Source of the DNA: Pseudomonas donghuensis
Lineage (GTDB): Bacteria > Pseudomonadota > Gammaproteobacteria > Pseudomonadales > Pseudomonadaceae
Assembly: GCF_000259195.1 (NCBI RefSeq)
Contig: NZ_JH650758.1
Span: 3,562 to 67,561, forward strand
Direction: 5' to 3'
Length of the DNA: 64,000 nucleotides
Part shown: piece by piece, positions 28,144 through 36,934 of the stretch
Position numbering within the stretch: the first letter of the stretch is position 1
Layout: each line of letters starts with the position of its first letter
Program-made: the position numbers and the translations under genes
The notes under the pieces: model-generated
What the model saw: the letters and a program-made list of their open reading frames with translations, nothing else
The model's database searches: none
What the model was told of the DNA's origin: nothing

Positions 28144-28226
28144 TCGGTCGCAGAAAAAAATCGTGGTGATTTTTTCGCCAGGGCACTAGCTTAGAGGTTT
28201 GTAACAAGTCAGTGCCGAGGTGCGCG

Positions 28227-28859
28227 ATGTCATTGGAAACGTGGTTGGCATTTTTTGCCGCTTGCTGGGTGATCAGTCTGTCGCCGGGTGCCGGGGCCAT
28301 TGCCTCGATGTCCTGTGGCCTGCAGTACGGTTTCTGGCGCGGCTACTGGAACGCGCTAGGCCTGCAGCTGGGCCTGGTGCTGCAGATTGCGATCATTGCC
28401 GCCGGCGTGGGTGCCATCCTCGCGGCTTCGGCCACTGCCTTCCAGGTCATCAAGTGGTTTGGTGTGGCTTACCTGGTCTACCTGGCGGTTAAGCAGTGGC
28501 GTGCGCTGCCGGCTGACATCACCGACGATTCCGCCGTACGACCGATCGGCAAGCCGCTGAGCCTGGTGTTCCGTGGCTTTCTGGTCAACGTCAGCAACCC
28601 CAAGGCGCTGATCTTCATGCTCGCGGTGCTGCCGCAGTTCATCAACCCGCATGCCGCGCTGCTGCCGCAGTACCTGATCATTACGCTGACCATGGTCACG
28701 GTCGACCTGATGGTCATGGCCGGGTATACCGGGCTCGCTGCCAAGGTGTTGCGCTTGTTGCGTACGCCCAAGCAACAGCGGCGGATGAACCGGACCTTTG
28801 CTGGGTTGTTCCTGGGCGCGGCTACGTTGCTGGCGAGTATTCGCCGGGCACCGGTGTAG
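28227..28859 (+). CDS. LysE/RhtB family exporter
   Basis: A 210-residue membrane protein with about six transmembrane helices and the family motif SLSPGAGAIASMSCGLQYG (about 18-36), plus FLVNVSNPKALIF. The family exports amino acids or their derivatives (lysine, homoserine lactones, threonine). The substrate cannot be inferred here. The gene is monocistronic and ends in a bidirectional terminator shared with the opposing LpoB-like cluster. Confidence 0.92.
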   Translation: MSLETWLAFFAACWVISLSPGAGAIASMSCGLQYGFWRGYWNALGLQLGLVLQIAIIAAGVGAILAASATAFQVIKWFGVAYLVYLAVKQWRALPADITDDSAVRPIGKPLSLVFRGFLVNVSNPKALIFMLAVLPQFINPHAALLPQYLIITLTMVTVDLMVMAGYTGLAAKVLRLLRTPKQQRRMNRTFAGLFLGAATLLASIRRAPV

Positions 28860-28874
28860 GAACCTATCGCAGAC

Positions 28875-28904
28875 AAAAAAGGCGACCCGAAGGTCGCCTT
28901 TTTT
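28875..28904. terminator. Bidirectional intrinsic terminator
   Basis: AAAAAA, hairpin GGCGACCCGAAGGTCGCC, TTTTTT. The symmetric layout serves both the LysE gene (plus) and the four-gene envelope cluster (minus). Confidence 0.93.
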
Positions 28905-28909
28905 GTGTC

Positions 28910-29650
28910 TCAACGCAGGATCTGCGCCGGCTCATCAGGCGGCAGGTTGTTGCGCGCTGGCGCACGTTCGTGCCCCGGTACGCTACCACCCAGTTGCTCG
29001 GCCATCTGCCGGGCAACGTCCATCCCCAGTTCCTTCGACACCTCACGCACCACCCGTGGGCGGTTCAGGGTCACGCGCACATCCTGGCTGTTGACCAGCT
29101 TGGTGTCCTGGCCTTCGCCCATGGCGGTGAACGCCGAGGTGATCTCGTAGGTCTTGGTGTTGATCAGGCTGAAATCGGCCACCAGGCTCAGGCCAAGGAT
29201 GGCCGAATAGCTATTGGTGTTGTCCAGCGAGGTAATGTCGCGCTGGAAGTCGATATCCGACAAAGTGCCGAACAGCACATAGTCGGCGCCCTTGAAGTTG
29301 CCGTTCTTGATGCGCCGGATCACGTCATACACGTCGCCTTTGGCATCGGCGGTGTAGGGCGTGCCCTGAACCAGCTGGAACATCCCGGACTTGAGAATCT
29401 CGCCCTTGATGTCGCCAGTGAACTTGCGCAGTTCAGTCTGCTCGATGTAGCTGTCGCGGCTCTCGTACTCGCTGTAGCTCGACGAGCCACTGGCGTGGTA
29501 CATGCTCGCCTGGCCACTGCTTTGCGCCGAGACCGTGTGGATGTACTGCTCCACACGCTCCTGGTAGGCGAGGTCGGTCACCGCGACCTTGGGGGCCGCT
29601 TGCACGCTGAACGCGCAAGCCAGGCCCAGGATGCTCATCCATGCACGCAT
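28910..29650 (-). CDS. Exported protein of the LpoB/CsgG-like fold family
   Basis: A 246-residue protein with a signal peptide (1-18, MRAWMSILGLACAFSVQA-AP). The body begins VAVTDLAYQERVEQY, then has a Ser/Tyr/Glu-rich stretch (about 45-70) and a mixed domain with ADYVLFGTLSDIDFQ and a region resembling TYEITSAFTAMGE of CsgG/LpoB-type proteins. There is no lipobox, so it is probably soluble in the periplasm. It is the last gene of the cluster, 3 bp after the LpoB-like gene. The fold call rests on pattern and context; function is unknown. Confidence 0.7.
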   Translation of the reverse strand: MRAWMSILGLACAFSVQAAPKVAVTDLAYQERVEQYIHTVSAQSSGQASMYHASGSSSYSEYESRDSYIEQTELRKFTGDIKGEILKSGMFQLVQGTPYTADAKGDVYDVIRRIKNGNFKGADYVLFGTLSDIDFQRDITSLDNTNSYSAILGLSLVADFSLINTKTYEITSAFTAMGEGQDTKLVNSQDVRVTLNRPRVVREVSKELGMDVARQMAEQLGGSVPGHERAPARNNLPPDEPAQILR

Positions 29651-29653
29651 TGC

Positions 29654-30241
29654 TTAGCGCTCCGTGGTCTTGCGGATTTCTTTCTCGTCCATCCACTCGG
29701 CCAGGCCGCTTTCAACATCGATCAGCTGCAGGCTGAACTTGTAGAACACGTCCTTGTAGTCGCTGCTGCGCTTGACGATCGAGCTGATCGAGCCTTCCAG
29801 GCGGTACTTGGCGGCGATCATGTTGCCGGTCTTGGCCACGGTGTTCTTCTTGTACAGGCCGCTCTGGTTCTGCAGCTTGAGCTGGTCGACCTGGCTCTGC
29901 ATCTGGGTGTTGTCGCTAGCGAAGCGGGCGGTGCCGGACTTCATCAGCTGGGTCTTGATCGAGGTGGTGATCTCGCGGGTATCGATGTACTCGCTGGTCT
30001 TGTTCTTCACGTCATAGACCTGCACCACCGGGCGGCCCTGAAGGATGCCGGACTGGGCCAGCGAGCGGGTCATGGATTCGGCGATCATCTGCAGGTCGGT
30101 CGAACCGAACTCGTTGGTGACCAGCTCCACGGCCTTGCTGTCGCCATAGCCGATGTTCTTGCCGCCCAGGACTGGCGACGGGGTGCTGCAGCCGCTGACC
30201 AGTGCAATGGCGAGGGCGGCGAGGGAGATGCGTGCAATCAT
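29654..30241 (-). CDS. LpoB-like outer-membrane lipoprotein (candidate PBP activator)
   Basis: A 195-residue lipoprotein: MIARISLAALAIALVSGC with lipobox LVSGC (Cys18), then a short Ser/Pro linker and the LpoB domain (about 35-195; TDLQMIAESMTRSLAQSGIL, YRLEGSISSIVKR, FYKFSLQLIDVESG). E. coli LpoB crosses the peptidoglycan to activate PBP1B and is encoded beside ycfL, as here. P. aeruginosa uses a different activator, LpoP, for its PBP1b, so a role as PBP activator here is only inferred. The ATG at 30241 has AGGAG 9 bp upstream. The linker between lipid anchor and domain is shorter than in E. coli. Confidence 0.82.
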   Translation of the reverse strand: MIARISLAALAIALVSGCSTPSPVLGGKNIGYGDSKAVELVTNEFGSTDLQMIAESMTRSLAQSGILQGRPVVQVYDVKNKTSEYIDTREITTSIKTQLMKSGTARFASDNTQMQSQVDQLKLQNQSGLYKKNTVAKTGNMIAAKYRLEGSISSIVKRSSDYKDVFYKFSLQLIDVESGLAEWMDEKEIRKTTER

Positions 30242-30265
30242 GGAAAGGTGCTCCTGCAAAAATGA

Positions 30266-30637
30266 TTACTGAGACTGAACTTCAAGGCGGAAATCGGTGG
30301 CCTGCGGCACGGGCGCGATCGCCGGCAACACGCTGGACTGTTTGCCGTACAGGGTCACGGTCTTCCAGCTCTCTTCATCGGCAACCGGGAAACCGTCGTT
30401 ACCCAGCCAGGCGAAACGGTAGAACAGGGTCTTGTTGCTGGCGCTGGTGTTGTTCAACGACACCTTGACGGTCAGGAAACCGTTCTCGCGCGCAACGCGC
30501 ATCGGGCCGGTTTCGATGTTCTTCAGGTTGCCCATCTTCACCACCTTGCTGGCGGCGCTGCCAGGCGCTGGTGGTGGCGGGGTTGCGCAACCGGCCAGCA
30601 GGGCAGTGACGAGAACGGCGAGCAGTTTGATTCGCAT
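30266..30637 (-). CDS. YcfL-like (DUF1425) lipoprotein
   Basis: A 123-residue lipoprotein with lipobox LLAGC (Cys16), a Pro-rich linker (ATPPPPAPGSA) and a beta-rich domain with LTVKVSLNNTS and LFYRFAWLGNDGFPV, the DUF1425 pattern of E. coli YcfL. In enterics ycfL directly precedes lpoB, and the order is the same here. The start is 9 bp after the COG3014 gene stop. Function is unknown in any organism that I know of. Confidence 0.83.
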   Translation of the reverse strand: MRIKLLAVLVTALLAGCATPPPPAPGSAASKVVKMGNLKNIETGPMRVARENGFLTVKVSLNNTSASNKTLFYRFAWLGNDGFPVADEESWKTVTLYGKQSSVLPAIAPVPQATDFRLEVQSQ

Positions 30638-30646
30638 GACGCTTCC

Positions 30647-32044
30647 TTAAGGTTGTTTGAGGCTGGCGACGGCCTGGGCAGTGGCTTTGGGCTCCACATG
30701 CAGGGCAGGGCCGCCGGCGAAGACCTGGTTGCCGACCACGCGCAGGGTGACGACCTGGAACGGCCGGTCGATTTTCACGCTGACCTGACTGCCGCCCAGG
30801 CTCGATGGCAGGCTCAGCTGGTGCTCGCCCTGGCGCAGGCGCACACGGGCAACCTGGGTTTCATCGGGCAGGGTGCGCCAGGTGCGGGTGTCGGCGCCTT
30901 CGGTGACAGTCGAAGCAATACCCACGGCGAGGCCCGCCAGCGGGTTGACGTCGTTCAGCTGCTTCTGCGCCACGCCACGGGAGATGGCCCGTACGCTGGT
31001 ACGCAGGATGATCCCCGGCATGTCGTCACGCAGGGCGCGGCGGGACATGGCGGTGGTGCTGTTGAGGGCGGTCAGCTTCAGCTCGCGGTCGTTCAGGTAG
31101 ATCTCGCTGAAGTGCGCGGTGGAAGTGTCTTCCTTGATTACCGGGAACGACAGCGGAGTGATCACCAGGTTGCCGCTGATAGGCAACGGCAGCGGGATGC
31201 GCACGGAGTCGCGGGCCGGGGCCAGGCCACTCTGGATCACGATCAGCACGTCGCTGTCGGTGGTTTTCGCCGCTGGCTTGTCCAGCTCGAGCAGGGCCTG
31301 CTCCAGCAGCGGGGTGTTCGGGCGCAGCTCGGCGGCCTTGCGGTAACCCGGTGCAGCCAGACCTTTTTCGCCCAGGGCTTCATACACATAACCGGACAGG
31401 TAGTGGCTGAACGCACTCTGGTAGCTGTTCTTCAAACCGACCACTTCCGGGGCGTCGAGGGCGGCCACGGGGTAGCCCTGAAGGTCCTTGTACTCGGTCT
31501 TGACCCCTTCTTTCTCGGCTTCTTCCTCGCGCTTGAGGTATTCCTTGTCGCGCAGCTCGGCGATGACCGCTTCGCGCTCGTGGGTCTTCTTGATCTCGGT
31601 ACGGGCGCCGTCGAAGTCGTTCTGGGCCAGCAGGTTGAGGGCCATCTGCGTGGTCAGCATGACTTTTTCGTAGTCATAGCCTTCGTAGCGACGCACCTTG
31701 TCGTTGACCAGGTAGCTGCCGAACTGGCTCAGGTACTTGTCGGTGTCGAGTTTGACCGACTCTTCCCATTTGAACACCACGTCATCGGCACTGCGCCAGG
31801 CCAGCTGGCTGCCGGCCAGGTCGCCCTTGGAGCGCAGCAGTTCGCCTTTCTCGAAGTAGTAGAGAAGGTCTTTGTCCTCACCCTTGTTGTTTTTTTCCAG
31901 CAGTTGCAGGGCAGCATCGACGTTGCCGCTGCTCAGGTGCTGGTTGGTTTCCTGAAGCTCGCTGTCGTAACTGCGAAAGGCCGAGCAACCAGCCAGTTGG
32001 ACGGCCGCGACCAGGGTCGCGACGGTGAGGACACGGGATGCCAT
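30647..32044 (-). CDS. COG3014-type lipoprotein, first gene of the LpoB-like cluster
   Basis: A 465-residue lipoprotein with lipobox VQLAGC (Cys20). The N-terminal half is helical and TPR-like (about 30-230; GNVDAALQLLEKNNKGEDKDLLYYFEKG). The C-terminal half is beta-rich (about 240-450; SDVLIVIQSGLAPARDSVRI, then SLPSSLGGSQVSVKI). I chose the ATG at 32044, where the signal peptide begins (MASRVLTV) behind GGGAAGAAG. It resembles the uncharacterised COG3014 proteins found near lpoB/ycfL homologues in some gamma-proteobacteria. The 5' position suggests it sets expression of the cluster. Function unknown. Confidence 0.8.
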   Translation of the reverse strand: MASRVLTVATLVAAVQLAGCSAFRSYDSELQETNQHLSSGNVDAALQLLEKNNKGEDKDLLYYFEKGELLRSKGDLAGSQLAWRSADDVVFKWEESVKLDTDKYLSQFGSYLVNDKVRRYEGYDYEKVMLTTQMALNLLAQNDFDGARTEIKKTHEREAVIAELRDKEYLKREEEAEKEGVKTEYKDLQGYPVAALDAPEVVGLKNSYQSAFSHYLSGYVYEALGEKGLAAPGYRKAAELRPNTPLLEQALLELDKPAAKTTDSDVLIVIQSGLAPARDSVRIPLPLPISGNLVITPLSFPVIKEDTSTAHFSEIYLNDRELKLTALNSTTAMSRRALRDDMPGIILRTSVRAISRGVAQKQLNDVNPLAGLAVGIASTVTEGADTRTWRTLPDETQVARVRLRQGEHQLSLPSSLGGSQVSVKIDRPFQVVTLRVVGNQVFAGGPALHVEPKATAQAVASLKQP

Positions 32045-32389
32045 CTGAATTCTTCTTCCCTGAATTGATGAGAGGCCTGGGGGCGAGACGGCGAGTATCC
32101 CTTTGGCATATATCGCCAAATCCTATTAAAACAGGAGCCTAAATTCTTAACCGCTATATAACGGCGCGGCATTATAAACGCATTTGCTGGCTAATTAATG
32201 GCGTTTTGCTTTTGGATTTTGTCGTTGTGCCAGCATTCACGTATCGGCCGACGAACGGTTTAGCTTTAATCGGCGGGATGCCCAGGATATTTGTCACAAA
32301 ATTTTTCAACGATTACGCCGGCAAACCTTGAGCGAACCTCAGTGGAAGTGAACAATGCTTTACCTCGTATTTTCATTTGAGAGTCGCTC
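32045..32389. other. AT-rich divergent promoter region
   Basis: This 345-bp gap lies between the COG3014 cluster (minus) and the FTR1 permease gene (plus). The part around 32120-32350 is clearly more AT-rich than its surroundings (for example ATTATAAACGCATTTGCTGG and CTAATTAATGGCGTTTTGCT). I see no gene. No Fur box that I would trust is visible, although the plus-strand gene is an iron permease. Confidence 0.6.
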
Positions 32390-34288
32390 ATGATTCCCCG
32401 TTCCCGCTTACTTGCCTGGCTGCTCTGGCCGGTGCTGGCGCTGAGCAGTGCCACACTGCTGGCCGGCAGCGTCGATGGCGCCGCCAAGGCCCTGCACTTG
32501 CTCGATTACATCGGTGCCGACTACCCGGCTACCGTCGAGGCGGGCAAGGTCATCGACGAGGGGGAATACCGCGAGCAGCTCGAGTTCATCGATGTGCTGC
32601 AGGGCCTGATCATCGCCTTGCCAGCCCGCCAGGAGCGCCAGGCCCTGGAGCAGGGCGTGGTCAACTTGCGCCAGGCGATCAGCCAGCGTCAGGACGGCCC
32701 TGGCGTCGCCCGTCAGGCCCGTCTGCTCGGCGCACAACTGGCGGTGGCCTATGAAGTCAGCCAGGCGCCGATCATTACCCCGGACCCGAGCCGCGGCGCG
32801 CCGCTGTACGCCCAGCATTGTTCGGTGTGCCATGGCGATAGCGGTGCCGGTGATGGCCCGGCAGGCCTGGGCCTGACCCCGCCGCCGGCGAACCTGCGCA
32901 GCGCCGAACGGCTCGACCGCTTGAGCTTGTTCGACCTGTACAACACCCTTGGCCTGGGTATCGAAGGCACTGACATGCCGTCGTTTGCCGACCAGCTCGA
33001 TGAGCGCCAGCGCTGGGACCTGGCGACCTATGTCGCCAGCCTCACCGCCGAGCCGGCCAAGGCCAAGGGCGACAAGACCTACAACCTGGCCGACCTGGCT
33101 CGCCGGACGCCCGCCGAAGTTGAAGCTGGTGAAGGGCCTGAAGCGCTTGCCCAGTTCCGCGCCCAGCGAGCGCAGCCGCCGCAGGTCCAGCGTGGCCCGG
33201 GGCAACTGCTGGACTACACCGCCAGCACTCTGGACAAGAGCCTGGCGGCTTACCAGGCAGGCGATCATGAGCAAGCCTATGACCTGTCGGTAGCGGCCTA
33301 CCTGGAAGGCTTCGAGCTGGTCGAAAGCTCGCTGGACAACGTCGATGCCAATGTCCGCAAAGACACCGAAAAGTCGTTGATGGCGTACCGTCAGTCATTG
33401 CAGGACGGCTTGCCGCTTGAGCACGTGCAGCAGCGCCTGAGTGCGGCCAAGGCCAAGCTCAAGGATGCCGCCGAACTGCTCGGCGGCGATGGCCTGAGCT
33501 GGTCGCTGAGCTACATCTCCGGTTTGTTGATCCTGCTGCGCGAGGGTCTGGAGGCAATCCTGGTGTTGGCGGCGATTCTGGCCTTCCTGCGCAATACCGG
33601 CCAGCAGTCGGCGGTGCGCAGTGTCAATGTCGGCTGGGGCCTGGCGCTGCTCGCCGGGCTCGCCACCTGGGCGATGGCGGCGTATGTCATCGACGTCAGC
33701 GGCGCCCAGCGCGAATTGCTTGAAGGTTGCACGGCGCTGTTTGCCAGCGTCATGGTGCTCTGGCTCGGCGTGTGGATGCACGATCGCCGTCATGCGGCGG
33801 CCTGGCAGGACTACATCAAGAGCAGCCTGGTCGGTGGCGGCGGGCGCTTCGGTTTTGCCGTGCTGGCGTTTTTCTCGGTGTACCGCGAGCTGTTCGAAGT
33901 GATCCTGTTCTATGAAACCCTTTGGCTGCAGGCCGGCCCTGCTGGCCACAACGCGGTGCTGGCTGGTGGCGCCACGGCGCTGGTGCTGCTGGTGGGGCTG
34001 GCCTGGGTGATCCTGCGCGGCTCGGCCAAGCTGCCGCTGGCCCTGTTCTTCAGCATCAACGCGGCGCTGCTGTGCGCCTTGTCGGTGGTGTTTGCCGGGC
34101 ACGGGGTCAAGGCGCTGCAGGAGGCCGGGGTGTTCGGTACGCGGCCGGTGGCGTTCTTCGACTTCGATTGGCTGGGTATTCACGCCGACGCCTATTCACT
34201 GGCCGCGCAAGTAGTGGCCTTGCTGGCCATTGCCATCCTTTACGGGCGCAGCCGCCTGGCCGAGCAGCGTCGCCAACCGGCGGGCTGA
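32390..34288 (+). CDS. Cytochrome c/FTR1 family iron permease
   Basis: A 632-residue fusion. After a signal peptide (1-29), a helical part is followed by a single c-type heme domain with Cys144-Ser-Val-Cys147-His148 (HCSVCHGDSGAGDGPAG), and a predicted Met ligand lies near GTDMPSF. A helical linker leads to a C-terminal FTR1 domain of about seven transmembrane helices (about 375-625) with the first iron motif REGLE (384-388). The second motif is RELFE (499-503), which departs from REGxE at the glycine. FTR1 proteins take up iron coupled to Fe(II) oxidation, and the heme domain may replace the separate oxidase. Substrate and direction are inferred from the family. Confidence 0.9.
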   Translation: MIPRSRLLAWLLWPVLALSSATLLAGSVDGAAKALHLLDYIGADYPATVEAGKVIDEGEYREQLEFIDVLQGLIIALPARQERQALEQGVVNLRQAISQRQDGPGVARQARLLGAQLAVAYEVSQAPIITPDPSRGAPLYAQHCSVCHGDSGAGDGPAGLGLTPPPANLRSAERLDRLSLFDLYNTLGLGIEGTDMPSFADQLDERQRWDLATYVASLTAEPAKAKGDKTYNLADLARRTPAEVEAGEGPEALAQFRAQRAQPPQVQRGPGQLLDYTASTLDKSLAAYQAGDHEQAYDLSVAAYLEGFELVESSLDNVDANVRKDTEKSLMAYRQSLQDGLPLEHVQQRLSAAKAKLKDAAELLGGDGLSWSLSYISGLLILLREGLEAILVLAAILAFLRNTGQQSAVRSVNVGWGLALLAGLATWAMAAYVIDVSGAQRELLEGCTALFASVMVLWLGVWMHDRRHAAAWQDYIKSSLVGGGGRFGFAVLAFFSVYRELFEVILFYETLWLQAGPAGHNAVLAGGATALVLLVGLAWVILRGSAKLPLALFFSINAALLCALSVVFAGHGVKALQEAGVFGTRPVAFFDFDWLGIHADAYSLAAQVVALLAIAILYGRSRLAEQRRQPAG

Positions 34289-34348
34289 TTTGAAGCAAAA
34301 CGGGCGAGCAGGGATACTGTTTGCCCGTTTTTGTTGGAAATCTGTGCC

Positions 34349-34807
34349 ATGCGTGTGTGGATCGATGCCGACGCCTGCCCCAAGGCGGCCAAGGATCAAC
34401 TGGTCAAGTTTGCCCTCAAGCGTCAGCTGGAAGTGGTGCTGGTGGCTGGCCAGAGCCAGATCAAACCGGCCTTTGCCTGCGTCAGGCTGATCGTCGTGCC
34501 CAGTGGGCCGGATGCCGCCGACGACTACCTGGTCGAGCACGCGGTACCGGGCGAGCTGGTGATCTGCAGCGACGTGCCACTGGCCGATCGCCTGGTCAAG
34601 AAGGGCGTTGCCTGCCTCGACCCGCGCGGCAAGGAATTTGACGAGCGCAACATGGGTGAACGCCTGGCGGTGCGCAACCTGTTCACCGACCTGCGCGAGC
34701 AGGGGCAGGTCGGTGGTGGCCAGGCGCCTTATGGCGACCGCGAGAAGCAGGCGTTTGCCAACGCCCTGGACCGGATCCTGACCCGCCTGGCGCGCCAGGT
34801 GCCATAG
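34349..34807 (+). CDS. YaiI/YqxD family (DUF188) protein
   Basis: A 152-residue protein of the UPF0178 family: MRVWIDADACPKAAKDQL with the PIN-like Asp pair at residues 6 and 8, VICSDVPLADRLVKKG and DERNMGERLAVRNL. The fold is related to PIN nucleases, but activity is not established. It stands alone between the FTR1 gene and the opposing elbB. Confidence 0.92.
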   Translation: MRVWIDADACPKAAKDQLVKFALKRQLEVVLVAGQSQIKPAFACVRLIVVPSGPDAADDYLVEHAVPGELVICSDVPLADRLVKKGVACLDPRGKEFDERNMGERLAVRNLFTDLREQGQVGGGQAPYGDREKQAFANALDRILTRLARQVP

Positions 34808-34856
34808 TCACTGGCTTGGTCGGCCCCCACAGTGGATCTGTGCCTCACTCCAGTGT

Positions 34857-35531
34857 TCAATCATTCTCGTGGGTCAGTTCCAGCACCCGGTCGATCAGCT
34901 TGTAGATGCCGCCAGCGGCTTCGCTGATGCTTTTTGCCAACATGTAGGCCGGGGTGCTGACCAGCTTGCGCTGGGTGTCTTCGACGATGTCATGAACATC
35001 GCATTCCTCGTGGGTGCCGCCCATCTTGACGATGGCTGCGCTGGTACCGGCATCGGAGCCGATGGTGCAGACCACGCCGGGCCCGTAGATCTTTGCCGCC
35101 AGGGCGGGTGAGATGCAGATCAGGCCGACCGGCTTGCCGGCTTCGGCGAAGGCTTCGGCCAGGGCCAGTACGTCCGGGTGCAGGCTGCAGCCCGCGCCTT
35201 CAACGGCAAAGTTCGAGAGATTTTTCGCCGCGCCGAAGCCGCCCGGCACGATCAGCGCGTCGAAGTCCTTGGCGTCGGCCTCGCGCAGGTCCTTGACCTC
35301 GCCGCGGGCGATCCGCGCCGATTCCACCAGCACGTTGCGAGTCTCGGGCATTACTTCGCCGGTCAAGTGATTGATCACATGCATCTGGGCAATGTTGGGC
35401 GCAAAACACTGCACTTTTGCGCCGCGCTGATCCAGGCGCAGCAGGGTGATCACGCTTTCGTGGATTTCGGCGCCGTCGTACACGCCACAGCCGGAAAGAA
35501 TCACAGCAATTTTTTTCTGGGTCATGCTCAC
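34857..35531 (-). CDS. elbB: ElbB, DJ-1/PfpI superfamily glyoxalase-like protein
   Basis: A 224-residue protein very close to E. coli ElbB (217 residues): KKIAVILSGCGVYDGAEIHE, INHLTGEVMPETRNV, LIVPGGFGAAKNLSNFA and the nucleophile Cys139 in GLICISPAL. E. coli ElbB has low glyoxalase III activity and was linked to isoprenoid synthesis through genetics. The Met at residue 3 is an equally possible start. The gene is divergent from the sterol desaturase-like gene. Confidence 0.93.
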   Translation of the reverse strand: MSMTQKKIAVILSGCGVYDGAEIHESVITLLRLDQRGAKVQCFAPNIAQMHVINHLTGEVMPETRNVLVESARIARGEVKDLREADAKDFDALIVPGGFGAAKNLSNFAVEGAGCSLHPDVLALAEAFAEAGKPVGLICISPALAAKIYGPGVVCTIGSDAGTSAAIVKMGGTHEECDVHDIVEDTQRKLVSTPAYMLAKSISEAAGGIYKLIDRVLELTHEND

Positions 35532-35638
35532 TACTCCCGATTCGAGGCGCTAAATGTCCTCTAGTTTGGCAGATGTCGCCATAGGGTTTGCGCCATTCCC
35601 GGCCTAATCTTGCTGGATAGCCTGGAGATGGATGATCC

Positions 35639-36934
35639 ATGGACCTGATCCTGTTGGCGGTACCGTTTTTCTTCGTTCTGATTGTGGTCGAACTGCTCGC
35701 GGATTACTTGCGGGGCATGCGTACCTATCGTCTGGCCGATGCGATCAACAGCCTCAGCGCCGGCGTGTTGTCGACCACCACCGGCCTGCTGACCAAGGGG
35801 GTGGGCCTGGTTACCTATGCCCTGGCCTGGGAGCACCTGGCGTTGTTCAAGTTGCCGGGCGAGGCGCTGTGGGTATGGGTGCTGGCGTTTGTTTTCTATG
35901 ACTTCTGCTATTACTGGCTGCACCGTATGGGCCACGAGCGCAACATCCTCTGGGCCGCCCACTCAGTGCATCACCAGAGCGAGGATTACAACCTGTCCAC
36001 AGCCCTGCGCCAGACCAGCAGCGGCTTCCTGCTGTCGTGGATCTTCTACTTGCCGATGGCTGTGCTGGGCGTGCCACCGCTGGTGTTCATCACTGTCGCG
36101 GCGTTGAACCTTTTGTACCAGTTCTGGGTGCACACCCGGCACATTCCGAAGCTGGGCTGGTTCGAATGGCTGTTCATTACTCCGTCCAATCATCGCGTCC
36201 ACCATGCGCAGAACCCGCTGTACTTGGATCGCAACTACGGCGGGGTGTTCATTGTCTGGGATCGTCTATTCGGCACCTTCCAGGAAGAGGACGATAACGA
36301 GCCGGTGATTTTTGGCGTGACCACGCCGCTGGCCAGCTGGAACCCGCTGTGGGCCAATCTGCAGTTCTATGCCCAGTTGTGGAGTGATGCGCGACGGGCC
36401 GAACGCTGGTGGGACAAGCTGCGCATCTGGTTCATGCCCACCGGCTGGCGCCCTGATGACGTGGCCCGGCGGTACCCGCAGGCCAAGCAGGACCTGAGCC
36501 GTTTCGAGAAGTTCGAGGTCCCCCTGGCCTGGCCGCAGCAGCTCTACGTCGCGTTGCAGTTCGCGGTGTATGTGGGATTGGGCAGTTACTTGATGGAGCG
36601 CGCCGAACAGCTGCCGGTCGCGGCCTTGCTGTTGGGCTGGGGCTTGATGGCTTGGGGCTTGTTCGTGCTGGGTGCGGCGCTGGAGAACCGGCCCTGGGCC
36701 TTGAGGCTGGAGTTGCTGCGCCTGGCGGTGAATATCCCGTCCATGGTGCTGGCCGGGTTTACTGGCTTATGGCCGGTCACTGCCCTGGGTTGGATCTTGC
36801 TGCTTGGCTATGGTTTGCTCAGCCTGTTCGGCCTCTATGGCAGCCGCTTCCTTGCGCGCAACGCGCGCGGCCTTGAAGCGCCGACGCAGCCACAGGCAGC
36901 CGCCGAGCATCAGCAGGCCGCCGAGCACCCATAG
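35639..36934 (+). CDS. Sterol desaturase/fatty acid hydroxylase family membrane protein
   Basis: A 431-residue protein with transmembrane helices at the N-terminus (about 3-20, 75-95), a central di-iron hydroxylase domain and four C-terminal helices (about 310-415). The histidine clusters are HRMGH (about 96-100), HSVHH (109-113) and HRVHH (about 185-189), the standard HX3H/HX2HH set for an O2-activating iron pair. The substrate could be a lipid or a hydrophobic small molecule. The extra C-terminal membrane part resembles alkylglycerol monooxygenase-type layouts. The last 56 codons overlap the opposing DedA gene. Confidence 0.9.
   Translation: MDLILLAVPFFFVLIVVELLADYLRGMRTYRLADAINSLSAGVLSTTTGLLTKGVGLVTYALAWEHLALFKLPGEALWVWVLAFVFYDFCYYWLHRMGHERNILWAAHSVHHQSEDYNLSTALRQTSSGFLLSWIFYLPMAVLGVPPLVFITVAALNLLYQFWVHTRHIPKLGWFEWLFITPSNHRVHHAQNPLYLDRNYGGVFIVWDRLFGTFQEEDDNEPVIFGVTTPLASWNPLWANLQFYAQLWSDARRAERWWDKLRIWFMPTGWRPDDVARRYPQAKQDLSRFEKFEVPLAWPQQLYVALQFAVYVGLGSYLMERAEQLPVAALLLGWGLMAWGLFVLGAALENRPWALRLELLRLAVNIPSMVLAGFTGLWPVTALGWILLLGYGLLSLFGLYGSRFLARNARGLEAPTQPQAAAEHQQAAEHP

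Noticed and set aside
32120..32389. Fur box for the FTR1 permease
   Set aside because: Only loose AT-rich similarity; no stretch matches the 19-bp consensus well enough to report.
34815..34850. REP element after the YaiI gene
   Set aside because: Only a short remnant (GGCCCCCACAGTGGATCTGTG) without a proper stem; too degenerate to list.
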